Positions 1-10,849 of a stretch of DNA of 64,000 nucleotides are shown one piece after another (the stretch's first letter is position 1; every line of letters begins with the position of its first letter). The DNA is from Leptasterias polaris (lineage: Eukaryota > Echinodermata > Asteroidea > Forcipulatida > Asteriidae). Below the pieces are notes generated by a model that saw nothing but the letters and a program-made list of their open reading frames with translations, did not search any database and was not told the DNA's origin. The DNA lies in NCBI GenBank assembly GCA_037783415.1, contig JAZGTN010000046.1:4098501-4162500 (forward strand). Direction: 5' to 3'. Position numbers and translations under genes: made by a program.

Positions 1-474
1 TCGGGGCTGTAGGGCTCGAATTGTGTGCGAAAATCCGCATGACCCCAGAGCTTGAAACTCAAAGTTGTCACTGGACCAGGGAACTTGTTATAGTACCAGA
101 ATCAAAATGAGAAAAAACAACACCCCCACCCAATTCTACATATTTTTTTTTAACAAGCACTTGGTTTGTATTATGGGTAAGTTTACTTTGAAACACAGAA
201 TCTCCGGACTTTTCCTGTCAGGAGTTTACGGTTTCGGCCCGACGCAAAAAAGTACTGACCTCGAGCCTGCGGATCAGTGTACATTTCAAAATTCTTGGGG
301 GCTTAGTAGACATTTACCCCTCATGCACCTTAATTTTGCTGGTGCTGCATACTCCAAAGGAGTTGAGATGATTTCAGGAATGCTTAAGGCCCAATAATGA
401 ACGGGGTAGTTATAATGTAAGGTGCTTTTATACAATGTTTAACAAATAAATGCCTTTTTATTATTATTCATCAG
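1..474 (+). other. Intron of the phosphatase gene with a SINE tail fragment
   Basis: No coding exon is visible. A relic of a SINE body lies at about 350-420 (motif AGTTGAGATGATTTCAGGAATG followed by GGCCCAATAATGAACGGGGTAG), similar to the fragment at 25255-25430. The intron ends with a CATCAG acceptor at 474. The open frame 65-397 has no recognisable protein features. Confidence 0.5.
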
Positions 475-3400
475 AGCCTTGAAAAGGTGGACAGCATTTC
501 AACATCATCAGACCAGTGCAGAGGGGGTCGGGAACCAGACAACGTTGACAAAAACCGGTTCCCAGACATAGTACCAGGTATGTATTTGAGGTGTATACAT
601 TTCAAAATATATTTTTACTGTTTGAGCAGAATTTGTTTTTTTTAGTGCTTGGTCACTTTTTAGTCTGAATCAACTTGTTTTCTTCTCCCTATTAGTGGAC
701 CGATTAAGACCACGATTGATGACTGCTGGAGAGGCTGGAAGTACTGACTACATCAACGCTTCTTTCTTAAATGTAAGTTGTTTTTTTTTTTAATGAAGTA
801 CTGACTACATCAACGCTTCTTTCTTAAATGTAAGTTGGGTTTTTTTTTAATGAAGAACTCATCACCCCCAAACCGCAAACTTCCTCCAAACATCTGCCCT
901 CATCATCCCCAGCACACCGGCAACTATAATCCCTGCCAAAAGGTCTTGGGCCACGTGACAATAAACTTGCCCTCCCCCCGCTCAATGTTGTTAACCCCAG
1001 CTGGAGCGCAGACCGCGCAATAAGAGCCAACATTAAACAGGGACCGGGTGGCGGTGACCCAACGAGAAATGGCCGGGATTGTAGCTCCTGGTTCTCTCGT
1101 ATCCATACGGTGAATAAACCTTCTGGTAAGCAAAATTTGTTTGCGTATTTTATCTACATTTTTTGTGGTTAACCCTCAAGTGCATAACCCTACCAGTCAG
1201 CAACTGGCTGATTAAGCGTTTTTTTAATTACTCTGTGCATGAATTTAGTTGTAATCCCATTTTTCTTGACTTCTAAGAGAATACGCTTGAGAAACATAAG
1301 TTAAAGTTTGAGTGGCCAGGGCAAGGTCGTTTACATGCTACGTGTCATGGCCGAAGGTGTCATGGCAGAGCGGTTAAGAGCATCGGATTCAAGTTCTGGT
1401 GGTTATGTCATCGGAGTGTGGGTTCGAGTCCCGGTCATGATACTTGTGTCCTTGAGCAAGATACTTTGCTATAGTTGCTTCTCTTCACCCAGAGGTATAA
1501 ATGGGTACCTGTGAGGGTAGAGGTTGATATTGTGTATGAAAAAGTTTTGGAGCGCCACGGCAGCTCGGGCTGTATACTCCCTAGGGAGCTGAGAAAGATT
1601 AAAGGAATGATATTGGCCCAATGACCAGGGCACTGATGTAAAGCGCGAAACGTTATTGTAAAATGCGCTATATAAGAACTAGTTATTATTTAGAACTTCC
1701 AATGGTCGACTGGACTCAAGGGAATCCCCATTGACTTGTACACAAACAAGCCTTAGTCTTGGTGTCCTATCGGCAGACATTACAGACTTGGCTGACTTGT
1801 CTAAGAGTTTTTATGAATGAGTTGTAGTCTTTATGAGTGAGTTGTAGACAATGGGCCCTTTGAAAGTTTATGCAAGACCAGACATTTGGTGTGTGTGGGA
1901 AAATCCTTGAGCGACCCTTTTATTCTTTTGACTGCAGAGTTACAGCGTTAAGAGTGGATACATAACGACCCAGATGCCATTGCCTCAGACAGTCGGTGAC
2001 TTATGGAGAATGGCTTATGACTACAGCGCTACTTGTATCGTCATGCTCAACAGCATGAATGACAAGGTAGGTGTGACTTGTATCTCAAATCTCAAAAGAT
2101 GACTCGAGACAATATTTGAGTGACAGTAACTCACTTCATTTATGACTCAACTTCAGTCTCAAATTAGTTAAAGGGTCTGTATACGTTTGGTAATCACTCT
2201 TAAAATTAATGGCAATAACAACTTTTGGTCAGAAGCCTACAGTAGCTTTCGACAGTAGAAAGCATTTTTAGAAACATTTCACTTCAAAGTTTTGTGGTTA
2301 TGTAAAAAGATAGCAGATTGTATGCCCCAAAATTTGAATCTGAGAAACGTTTCTGTCAGAAACTCTTCTCAGATTGTGTATTCCTATCAGGGATTATTCT
2401 TCCTGAACGGACATATTTGCTCCGGATTTTCAGCGATATCTCCAAAATGAACTTAGTTTTATTATATAAATCAATATTTATATAGGATTAAAAGAATCGA
2501 ACGCTTCCAAAAACAAAAGGTATACTTTGCCTTTTATAATTAAAGCTACTTTTTGATTAAATTTACTTTCTTTTTTCTTTCAGACATTTGCCAGCTATTT
2601 GCCAACCGAGGATGAGCCCACTACAGTTGGTCCTCTGAGCATCACCTTAGAATCTACCGACCAATTGGAGAACGGCATCACAATGAGTAAATTCAAACTG
2701 ACCAATAAGAAGATAAAGGTAGAGATTCAAATTATTTTGCAGAGGCAGGGTCTTTTTTTTGTGAGGGACGATATGGGCAATCCATTAAGGTTAATTTAAT
2801 ACGTCATGGGCTCGATTTCATTCAGCACTCGGATTCATCTTACTTTGAAAAACCGTCTTTTCTTTTCAGTTCCGACAATCTAAAATCGCCGACTTTGGCA
2901 AATTGACATTTGAAACTTTCACTTTCCAACATTTTAATATGAAGTTTTGAAGATTTTGAAAAGAAATAAATGGTTTTTGATTACCGTTGCTTTGTGGACG
3001 TCTTTCTCAAATTTTGTAATAATAAATGCCTTGCCTGCGAGCACGCTGTCTCTCTCTGCACGCGGCACGGCCACGTGCACGGCCAGTCGTCGGTAGCTTG
3101 GCTAGACTCCAACTCAATACACGTTCACGAGCCAAGTAAAACATAGCTGCACTGTTTTGCGCAGGCCTAGGGATTTTGGACTGAATCCTCAACATTTGTG
3201 TCGAAGAAATTACCAATATTTAGGCAGAAATTGGGCATTAAGATTTCAAAACTCGCGATTTTCGTTTCTGTTTTTTTTTTTTTTTTTTCCCTAACGTTTC
3301 GAATATGTTGTGCATGCGTACGTGCGGGCTAGTGCAAAACAAAATTACGGTCGGCAAGTGATGTTTAATTTTCCGACTTTTAAATTTTGTCATAATCTCA

Positions 3401-6400
3401 CCTCTGATCTTAGCTTGTTATTATCACCTCGTAGTAATAATATTAATAATAATAATGTAGTCTTATATAGCGTACCAATAAGGAGCTCAAGGTGTTGAAC
3501 AAAGAGACACTTTTTAAGAGGTTTTTGAAGTTTTGATGAATTATGAGACCAATGCATGTAGCACCTCATAAGGGTTTACAAGGTGCTAATGGCTTACTCT
3601 GCAGCCACTGCCAGAAACACCGGGGCGAACCCTGCTCTTAACGATAAGAGCACTTGGTTCCTTTTACATGCATTACACAACACATATGGGACTAACGGCT
3701 TTACGTCAAAGCAGTAATGGTTAAGTGTCTTGCTTAAGGACACCAAGTGTCATGACCAGGGCTGATTTCATGGCTCTGCTTTACCGTAAGCAAAGAATCA
3801 GCGCTTACGGAAGCAGGGAATTCCGCGCTTATGTCAAGCAAGTTTCACGGGTTGCGAATATTTTTTTTTCCCAGCGCGGTAAAGGCCATTCTGTGCATGT
3901 ATCTCACTGGGATTCGTACGTGACAAGCTTCATTACAATATTAACTAGCACCTGCACAGAATGGCCTTTACCGCGCTGGGAAAAAAAAATTCGCTCACGG
4001 GTTAGCTGGGAATTTTTGCTAGTCCACTTTACTAGGCATTCTACGCTTACACAGCTAGCGCAGAAATTTTGTGCTTGCTCATTAAGCGGAGAATGGTGAT
4101 CGCAAGCGCAGAATTCTGTGGTAAGAAGAGCCATGAAATTGGGCCCAGGACTCGAACCCACACTCTGCTGACCAGAAACACCAGAGCTTGAGTTCGGTGC
4201 ACTTGACCGCTCGGCCACGACACGACACAATTGGGATTCTTATTGTGACATCACACTTTGCTTTAGCAATTAAGATGGGTACACATAAAGATCAATTTTG
4301 GCTATGTGAAATTTAGCCCTGTAGCACTACTGAGGCGTATTTACAAAAAACTTTAGAAAACCAACCTTTCAACTTCATTCCAAAACAGAGGGACTAGGTT
4401 TAGGCAAAGGAAGATTTGCACAAGGAATAAGCAGATGAGAGTGTAATAATGAAATTTATACTTAGGGACAAAAAATTGGGAGACCGCCAACATAGGGCTA
4501 GATAGCTCAGTTGGTAGAGCACCGGCACGTTAATCCGGAGGTCGTTGGTTCAAATCCCGCCCTAGTAAATTTTTCTTTGTTCAACCCAAAATCGTGGGTG
4601 GAAAAAAAACCACATCTTCTTGATGATGATAATTATGTGGAAATAAACGTTGCTTTTGAATTTGATTTGTGTTAAACTTTTCTCTTATTGTACAAATTGA
4701 AACCACTTCTAGGAGTTTCGTAAGATTCGCCATCTGCAGCTTTCTGATTGGCCTGATGTGAGTGGGGTACCAGCCTCTCCTAAATCAGCACTACAAGTAG
4801 TGAACGCAGTGCACCAGTGGCAGAAGGAACATGGAAATGAAGACCGAATTATGGTCCACTGCATGTAAGTGAACATCCAGTCTTGGGCTGAGGCTCCGGC
4901 TTGGGATCAAGCAGTAACTTTGAAAACAAATACGCTTTTAGTACGGGACGTTAACAGAGGGACAATCTCTAAAGCGCCCTAAGGATTAATACAGCAGTGG
5001 TTTTACAGACCCAATGATTTCATTGAACACAATGATTTCATTGAACACAATGATTTCATTGGATAAACGTGCAGTGACGTAAGCTTTCCATATCCATGTT
5101 ATGATTGGTCTGCTCCGAAGTGGCGTGTTTGTCAGCTACACCACCAGCAGGAACAGCGCTGTTCGATTGTCTTCTACTCTGCGTGTGCATTATTCAATTT
5201 TGTTATCCACTTATTTTCCAATAGAGTCCTCATGTGAGTGGTGAAAAAAATCTCTAACCCCATGTTAAAATGGTGTAAATTGCCAGTGCATAAGATACCC
5301 TTCCAGTGCAAAATTTGTCAACGACCAAAACATCTGATGACATCATTCTGAGAAAGATGGGTCTCTACATTTTTGTACGGGGATGTTTTGGTTCATAATT
5401 GCCTTTTTCAGAGCGAAATTTGAAACATGACGTTATTGGATTTCAACAATTAATGCATCTGTACATTTCAAGGAGGATTTTTTGGTCAGTCAAAAGGCTG
5501 TTTTGATTAAATATTATTGAAAGTCAGTTTATAGAACCAAAACATCCCCGTAAACCAATGTAGAGACCCTTTTTTGTCAGAATGATGTCATCAGATGTTT
5601 TGGATATTGACAAACTTTGCGCTGGAAGGGTATCGATTACAGTGCCAATTTACATGAGACTTTTATTTTTTTCCCCCACTCACATGAGGACTCTATCTAT
5701 TGGAAAATGAGTACATCACAAAATTGAATTGCTCATTTCCCTTTAAGAACTGTGAAATTTTCTCGGTTTACTTTCATGATTGAAAAATGCAAATTTGGTA
5801 ACAATTTGATTTTGTTTGTGATCTGGCAGTGATGGAGTCCGAGCCAGCGGTACTTTCTGCGCTCTGCTGAACATCATGGCTAAGCTGAATGACGGAAACG
5901 TGGTGGATGTGTACAGAGCTGTCATGAAGGTTAAAGGCACCCGAGCAGAGATGGTACCCTCACTGGTAAGTCAACTCACTTTTTTTTTATTTATTTTTTA
6001 TTTTTTTTTTTTATTTAATAAGCTTGGATTTAGGTACCTGATAAAAACATCACAAAGTTGAAAAGCAGCCCATAGCAAAAGCTAGAATCAAAATTGCATA
6101 AAGAAGAATCATTAGAATAATTCTACGAAACAGCGAATAACTAGGGAAGTGAAGCTGGTGGTCATGGAGTCCTGCAACCTACTTCTACTGGACGAGAGCC
6201 CTATTGTCTGACTAGGCGTGCCGTTCACTCACAATTTATGGGGTCGGGCCCCGTAGGCTGTCAATTCACAGGTCACCATCTCCTAGTCAGACACTAAACT
6301 AACCTACATTACACCATAACCACCAAAAGAAACACTAACCTAAAATAGAACGTAGAAAGTTAAAGGCACTGGACACGTTTGGTAATTGTCAAAGACCAGT

Positions 6401-8001
6401 ATTCTCACTTGGTGTATCCCAACAAATGCATAAAATAACAACCCTGTGAAAATTTGGACTCAATTGGTCATTGAAGTTGCAAGAAAATGATGAAAGAAAA
6501 AACACCCTTGTTGTACAAATTAGTGTGCTTTCAGATAGGAATAAAAGCCTTCTGGCCAGAAGTCTTTTATTATTTTAGTGAGAAATTACCTCTTTCTCAA
6601 AAACTACGTTACTTCAGAGGGAGTCGTTTCTCACAATGTTTTATACTATCAACAGCTCTCCGTTGCTCGTTACCAAGTAAGTTTTTATGCTAATATATAT
6701 TTTGAGTAATTACCAAACGTGTACAGTGCCTTTAAGACATTTGATCCAAGAGGAAGGTGTTCACTTTTCTCTTGAAGACATTCTATCTCTGCTCAAACCT
6801 ACGATTGCAAATGGTGAAGATCAACAAATGAGTTGGTGATCTTCTTATCTGACAGCTAATTTATTATCAACTTGATGCCATGACTAAATGACTCCATAAA
6901 TATTTCTGCGGAAACTACAATTTACAAGACAAAAGTGCCCCAATTCCAATGCAATAGTTTAATATGACGAACTTGTGAACATTTAGACAGTCAGGGATGA
7001 TTTACTACCAGAGACCACACAGACAACATGTGTTTTCCCTTCACTCCCTCTCGCTGCCAATCTATTTTCTAGCACCTGATTCAGTTTCGAATTTCCCGCT
7101 CCTTGGTGCATCTCGGTTCAACGTCTTTTGGCAGTTTCCTTTTCACATCCTCCATCTTATCCAAACCCCACCCCCCACCAACACCTGTTCCCCATCTATT
7201 TTTGCCTTTTCACTTAACCAAAACGTTTCCCCCCCCCCCCTTCCCTATTAAGAACTATCCACATATCGCCTCATACGTTCTTTAAATCTTTAATTTCCCT
7301 ACTTGATTCTCCACTAACAAGGGAAGAATTTTATAAATACTATAACTAAAGCTTTTTGAACACTGTGAGTGCGTTCCGGTATTACTATATTTTTTGTGCT
7401 TGTCCTCTAAAAAACACTCTATATGATGCTTATATATACAAAACCATCAAAATGTTCTTTGTGGTCACACTAGTCTCATCTTATAGTCTGCTTGCACAAG
7501 GTTACACGTTTGATTCGCTTTTCCCCTACACACATTGCATCAAATTTAGGAGGTCACTAGTATGAAAAAGGGTTAGAGTCAGGGTCAGGGTTAGGTGTAT
7601 GGTCAGAGTCGGGGTTAGGGCTAGGGCTAGGGTTAGGGTTAGGGTTAGAGTTAGGAAAAGGAAAATATACTAGGGGTTTCAGAACATAGGGGTGTCGGAT
7701 AATTGGGGTGTCAGAATATAGGTGTGTAACTTTTGCTATTCATAGTTTGTTATTCTTCGATCTCATTTGGGAGTGGGGTAGGGCTTGGAGGAGGGTGCTT
7801 GCAAGGGTCCGAACACGGGGGTCAAACCCGCAACCACCACCCCCCCCCCCCCCCCAGAGTGAGGAGTGTTTTCTCAAATAATGCCAGGAGGAAATGACAT
7901 TGGTGAAAATGATTTGTTCTTTGTTTCAGGAGCACTACAGCTTTCTGTATGGAGCAGTACAGAACCACTTGGATACCGACATTGTGTATGAAAACCTCTA
8001 A
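475..8001 (+). CDS. Receptor-type protein tyrosine phosphatase, 3' end (D2 domain), 7 coding exons, partial at 5'
   Basis: Exons: 475-577, 696-772, 1938-2066, 2584-2718, 4713-4864, 5830-5965 and 7930-8001, ending in TAA at 7999-8001. All joints keep one frame and use GT/AG sites. The encoded part runs from a KNRFPDIVP motif, through TDYINASFL, a TTQMPLPQTV stretch and WPD loop (LSDWPDV, in exon 4713), to HC..GV..SGTF at the exon 4864/5830 joint and a Q-loop-like EHYSFLY. This order is the tyrosine phosphatase fold. The sequence resembles the membrane-distal second domain (D2) of receptor PTPs such as the R2A/R2B types; a CALL...VVDVYRAV stretch follows. The catalytic loop reads Cys-Ile-Asp-Gly-Val-Arg-Ala-Ser-Gly: Cys is kept, but the essential Arg position is Ala, so D2 is probably inactive. 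Active D1, transmembrane segment and ectodomain should lie before position 1. Which receptor type it is cannot be settled. Confidence 0.9.
738..851 (+). repeat. 57-bp tandem duplication covering the exon/intron boundary of a phosphatase exon
   Basis: The 57-bp unit starting GAAGTACTGACTACATCAAC occurs at 738-794 and again at 795-851. It carries the last 35 bases of exon 696-772, the GTAAGT donor and the T-rich start of the intron. The second copy therefore offers an apparently equal 5' splice site (GTAAGTTGG). Splicing to the first donor keeps the reading frame into the next exon. Confidence 0.85.
852..1340 (+). other. Phosphatase intron, C-rich unassigned segment
   Basis: Intron between exons 696-772 and 1938-2066. 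About 855-1130 is richer in C/G than its surroundings and ends with GGTGAATAAACC, a possible polyadenylation-type signal. It could be an old LTR or another repeat, but I see no matching second copy in the window and no coding sign. Confidence 0.3.
1343..1692 (+). mobile_element. tRNA-derived SINE (family A), near full length
   Basis: The head resembles a class II tRNA (Leu/Ser type): a GCAGAGCGGTTAAGAG A-box near 1365-1380 and a B-box GGTTCGAGTCC at 1421-1431. A body with CTTGAGCAAGATACTTTGCTA and TTCTCTTCACCC follows, and the end is GCGCTATATAAGAAC plus a TTATTATT tail. Head fragments of the same family recur on either strand at 4150-4228, 8832-8925, 24731-24795, 27716-27760 and 42840-42915. 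It lies in a phosphatase intron. Confidence 0.8.
2170..2534 (+). mobile_element. MITE family T1 copy in phosphatase intron
   Basis: Starts AAAGGGTCTGTATACGTTTGG and ends CCAAAAACAAAAGGTATACTTTGCCTTT-like, an imperfect inverted repeat. Further copies are at 27116-27494 and 44619-45001, and a truncated one at 30991-31170, sharing internal motifs such as ATGCCCCAAAATTTGAATCTG. Several copies begin or end at TTAA, suggesting a TTAA target site. Confidence 0.75.
2719..3434 (+). other. Phosphatase intron, no recognised content
   Basis: Non-coding. It has a T homopolymer around 3271-3289 and a CG-rich patch near 3030-3100 containing CACGTG. No domain, RNA gene or paired repeat was recognised. Confidence 0.4.
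3435..4228 (-). mobile_element. SINE family A (body type B), interrupted by a hairpin element
   Basis: Read on the minus strand, the head (B-box complement ACTCGAACCC at 4150-4159, A-box at the 4200s) and the body (CTTAAGCAAGACACTTAACC, then GGTGTTTCTGGCAGTGGCTGCAG and GGTGCTACATGC) continue to a GCTATATAAGAC end near 3460. The body matches the SINE at 27716-28440. The continuous SINE is split by a 384-bp insertion at 3761-4144. Confidence 0.75.
3761..4144. mobile_element. 384-bp hairpin MITE nested in a SINE, with 5-bp target duplication
   Basis: The ends are inverted (GCTGATTTCATGGCTC at left; GAGCCATGAAATTGGGC at right) and the element is flanked by CCAGG at 3756-3760 and 4145-4149, as expected for a 5-bp target-site duplication in the SINE. 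Inside, a second, stronger palindrome pairs CCCAGCGCGGTAAAGGCC (near 3873) with GGCCTTTACCGCGCTGGG (near 3963). No transposase is present. Confidence 0.8.
4494..4600 (+). mobile_element. tRNA-like SINE (family D), tRNA-Asn/Lys-like head
   Basis: It has good A- and B-boxes (TAGCTCAGTTGGTAGAGC and GGTTCAAATCC) and a GTT anticodon-like triplet. Pairing of the acceptor arm is poor, and position 33 of the anticodon loop is C instead of the nearly universal T. The same unit with the same 3' extension (TAGTAAATTTTTC) recurs reversed at 23440-23525 and partly at 17000-17035 and 23840-23900, so this is a retroposon rather than a working tRNA gene. Confidence 0.65.
5012..5063 (+). repeat. 18-bp direct repeat, three copies
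   Basis: GATTTCATTGAACACAAT is repeated three times head to tail (third copy altered at its end). It lies just outside the large hairpin element in the same phosphatase intron. Confidence 0.8.
5190..5745. mobile_element. Large hairpin (MITE) in phosphatase intron
   Basis: The arm at about 5190-5400 is mirrored by the arm at 5533-5745: for example GGGGATGTTTTGGTTC (near 5381) against GAACCAAAACATCCCC (near 5535), and GAGTCCTCATGTGAGTG (near 5224) against CACTCACATGAGGACTC (near 5680). The spacer is about 130 bp. A related half copy lies at 11380-11750. No coding capacity. Confidence 0.8.
6362..6733. mobile_element. 372-bp MITE with near-perfect TIRs and TTAA flanks
   Basis: It begins AAAGGCACTGGACACGTTTG and ends with its near complement CAAACGTGTACAGTGCCTTT. 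The flanks give TTAA on both sides (6360-6363 and 6731-6735), suggesting a TTAA target site. Diverged relatives are at 46305-46665 and 53272-53612, sharing CAACCTGTGAAAATTTG-like internal motifs. Confidence 0.8.
6734..7929 (+). other. Last phosphatase intron: unassigned DNA with a telomere-like patch
   Basis: Mostly unassigned. About 7567-7660 is a TTAGGG-rich patch (several perfect and near-perfect units), followed by GTTTCAGAACATAGGGG, which also flanks the TTAGGG patch at 44.4 kb. A C homopolymer at about 7836-7855 precedes the CAG acceptor of the last exon (7927-7929). Confidence 0.55.
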
Positions 8002-8830
8002 GGTTTGTCAAGGCACTGGTGTGGGATATCTTTTTGGACAGCGAGAAGTGTTCTTAAGAATACTATTCAAAAGCAAATCATCACTTTTTGCGTTGATTTT
8101 ATTGTATATTTTGACCGTTTGTACCCTAGTTTTGAGGTCATTGATGTGTTGCCATTTACTCACAACTCAGCGATTTCTCTTTTATTTCTGATAAGTCGTT
8201 CAATTGTTTCTTTGTTTAGAGTGGAGTGGAAGGCTCACCAAATATGTTGTCTGCCTTCACAAAACTTTTATTAACTAGTCGGTTAATCCTCTGTAAAGGA
8301 AAGTTGTCTTTGTTTGGTTATGTGGACTGTAGGTTTGCCAAGTCACTCGGGTTAGCTGTATTGACATGGAAAATATTTGAACTTATTAACGATTGTTTTA
8401 GTAGTATTTTATGATATTAATATCGATGATAATAATAATGATTATTTACACAGTACTGGTATCTGTCATTGGGTGTGAATTTTGTTACATTAAATATTTT
8501 TGTACTGATGTATTGATGTATTGATTGTTTATAATAGGCCTAGTCTGTTTTATCGCATTGAATGTTAATTACTGTAGTTTTTAATGATGGTGCGAGACCA
8601 CTTATTCCAAATTCCTGTGATTGTTTTTTTAATCTTTGGGCTGAATAAACAATTCTATCTATTGGTAAACAAATTTCATTCCTTAAAAAAAATTCAGCTC
8701 CCTGGGGAGTATACAGTCTGTGCTGCCAAGTACCGGTATGTAGCGCACCAAGCTAAATCAATCACAAGAACATTCTCTGTCCTTGCAGGTAACCATATAC
8801 CCGTGGGTGGAGAGAACCATTTATAGTTAA
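8002..8830 (+). other. Probable 3' UTR of the phosphatase gene
   Basis: AT-rich non-coding DNA directly after the TAA. An AATAAA hexamer lies at about 8644-8649 (CTGAATAAACAATTC), a plausible polyadenylation signal giving a 3' UTR of roughly 670 bases. This is inference; no transcript evidence is available. Confidence 0.5.
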
Positions 8831-8831
8831 A

Positions 8832-9196
8832 CATCCTGCTCAAGGACACCAAGTGTCATAACTAAGACTCAAACCCACTTTCGATGAGTCAGTCACTAGA
8901 ACTTAAGTCCGGTGTTTAGTGCTGTCAGGTTGGTGCAGTATCTTGCCTCGCCTTCCACCTCTGGGACCCCGGTTCGAATCCCACCAGGGGCACTATCTGG
9001 ATTGGGTTTTCAGTCCCTGCCTGATTGCGTGGGTTTTCCATTGAATAATTCTCAGGGGTTTTCCTCCCACATCTTAAACCGAAACTACCTTCTTTGTCTT
9101 CTCTCCCCGGGGTTCTCGGCTAGTATTGTGATTAAGTTCGCTTTTCTGAAAGTCCTTGGCTTCACAACCATAATTAATAAATAAAAAAATAAATAC
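8832..9196 (+). mobile_element. SINE fragments: family A head (minus strand) and a second tRNA-like SINE (plus strand)
   Basis: 8832-8925 is a decayed minus-strand family A head (GCTCAAGGACACCAAGTGTCAT and ACTCAAACCCAC). 8926-9196 is a different plus-strand SINE: tRNA-like head with B-box GGTTCGAATCCC at about 8970, body with TTTTCAGTCCCTGCCTGATTG, and an A-rich tail AATAAATAAAAAAATAAATA. Confidence 0.65.
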
Positions 9197-9988
9197 TCAA
9201 CCGTTCAGACATGACACTCCATCCATGTATGTACAAACCAAATCACTTTATTTTCTTGTTGTTAAGGTTTCATGGGTTTTTTATTTCAAGTGATAATGTT
9301 TTAGCTGTATGTTTTACAACTCAGTTAAATTCTCAATGTAATTTTGATTATTAAGGCATTCATTGTTTATTGATATAAAAGGCATGTCAGGTGCATTGCC
9401 TGGCTCCACAAAACTTTAGTAGATAGGGGGTCATCATCTCCAAAGGAAACTCCAGTCCTCGTAAAAACACGCGATCACCGTTTCTCCAAACTAAGTCCAT
9501 CGAATTTTGTTCCCAACCGCATCAAAAACTGTCCTACACTAGAACAATTCAGAGCACTTCTGTACCCTTCAGAAGTGCATACAGTTTTATTTTTATATAA
9601 TAATTTTAAGCGCTATGCAACAGCTGTTTGTTATCAATAAGAGCTATTCACAGTTTGAAGGATCCATACATGTAGTTCCCAGGATGCCATGTTGCCTTCA
9701 AAGAAAATTAACATTTAGACCTTTCTATTGCAACTTCACGGCCCAAGTTTTTGCCAACCGAGATTGAATTTGGAAAAACTATGGAAAGCCATCAACGCAA
9801 AAAACACCCAGATAGCCACAGATTGTAACAATGTTACCCCAAAATATATTCAAAAATAGTGTTGAATTTGTTTGAAACAAAGCAACCAATCATGTTAGAT
9901 ATTTAATTTTTTTGAGCGTTTATCAACAGTATTACATTGGTGTTGTTTTAACACCATATGATGTCAAATTTGATTCCTCTTGTATCTA

Positions 9989-10766
9989 CAGTGCGAGTCA
10001 AAAACAAATACACACTTTTAAAATTGCCCATTGTTTTATTGTGTAGCATTATATATAATATATTTTCATAGGTACTTGTAAAGTCACTCTTCCTGCTTCT
10101 TTTGGTGCCACTCTCACTGGATTAGTTTTCATGCTGGACTGCACTTGAGACAATTAATGGGGGCAGGTGAAATTTGGTATGCGCCAACTGGTCAGGGCTG
10201 GATAAGAAAGAGGCAATTAAAAAGAACACGATCATTGTCTTGGTTCTGGTCATGGATTGCATAATCAATTCAGCTCTGTGGATCTTGCTTGCAAGGGTGT
10301 CAGTAGGCCTACTTGGTACCGTTGAAGCATGGTGCGTCCACAGTTCACACCAAAGTAAAGGGCCTTCTTGTTCAGTGAATTTACCCGGACGCAAAGTGCC
10401 ACAGGTGTCTTGCGAAGTTTTCGCCGCCAGTTCCCAAACGTAAGATGCCCAACTCGTGCAACAGTGTATATGCTAACGTTAGGAAGTTCCAAAACATAGG
10501 AACGAGCCACAACCTCAATAAAGGTCATTATGGTCGTCCAAGGACTGTCAGATCACAGCAGAACAGTTGGCGCATACCAAATTTCACCTGACCCCCTTAA
10601 TTGCCTCATGTGCAGTCAAGCATGACATCCAATCCAGTGAAACTGGCACCAAAAGAAGCAGGAAGAGTGAATTTAAAAGTACATATGAAAATATCTTATC
10701 TATATTGCTACACAATAAAACAACGGGCAATTTTAAAAGTGTATAGGTTTTTTTTGACTCGCCCTG
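9989..10766. mobile_element. 780-bp Tc1/mariner-type non-autonomous element with ~200-bp TIRs
   Basis: The left arm (9989-10191) and right arm (10567-10766) are inverted copies: CAGTGCGAGTCAAAAA at left, TTTTTTTGACTCGCCCTG at right, with matching inner blocks such as TTTGGTATGCGCCAACTG. A TA dinucleotide sits at both edges (9987-9988, 10767-10768), the Tc1/mariner target. The ~375-bp core has no intact transposase; open frames there on both strands are short and unrecognised. It interrupts an older repeat whose uninterrupted relative is at about 59985-60110. Confidence 0.75.
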
Positions 10767-10849
10767 TATATGTGACAATACCCATTGTGTCAATTTTAAC
10801 GCCCCAGTTTTTGCAGTGTATTTGTATTGCGAAACAATTTTGTTAACTA

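Noticed and set aside
4494..4566. Functional tRNA-Asn gene
   Set aside because: A and B boxes are good, but the acceptor stem pairs poorly, the base before the anticodon is C, and the same unit with the same 3' extension recurs as a dispersed repeat.
7567..7660. Chromosome-fusion relic (telomere-like patch)
   Set aside because: Too short, and flanking sequence is shared with the TIR-bounded patch at 44.4 kb, pointing to a mobile element.
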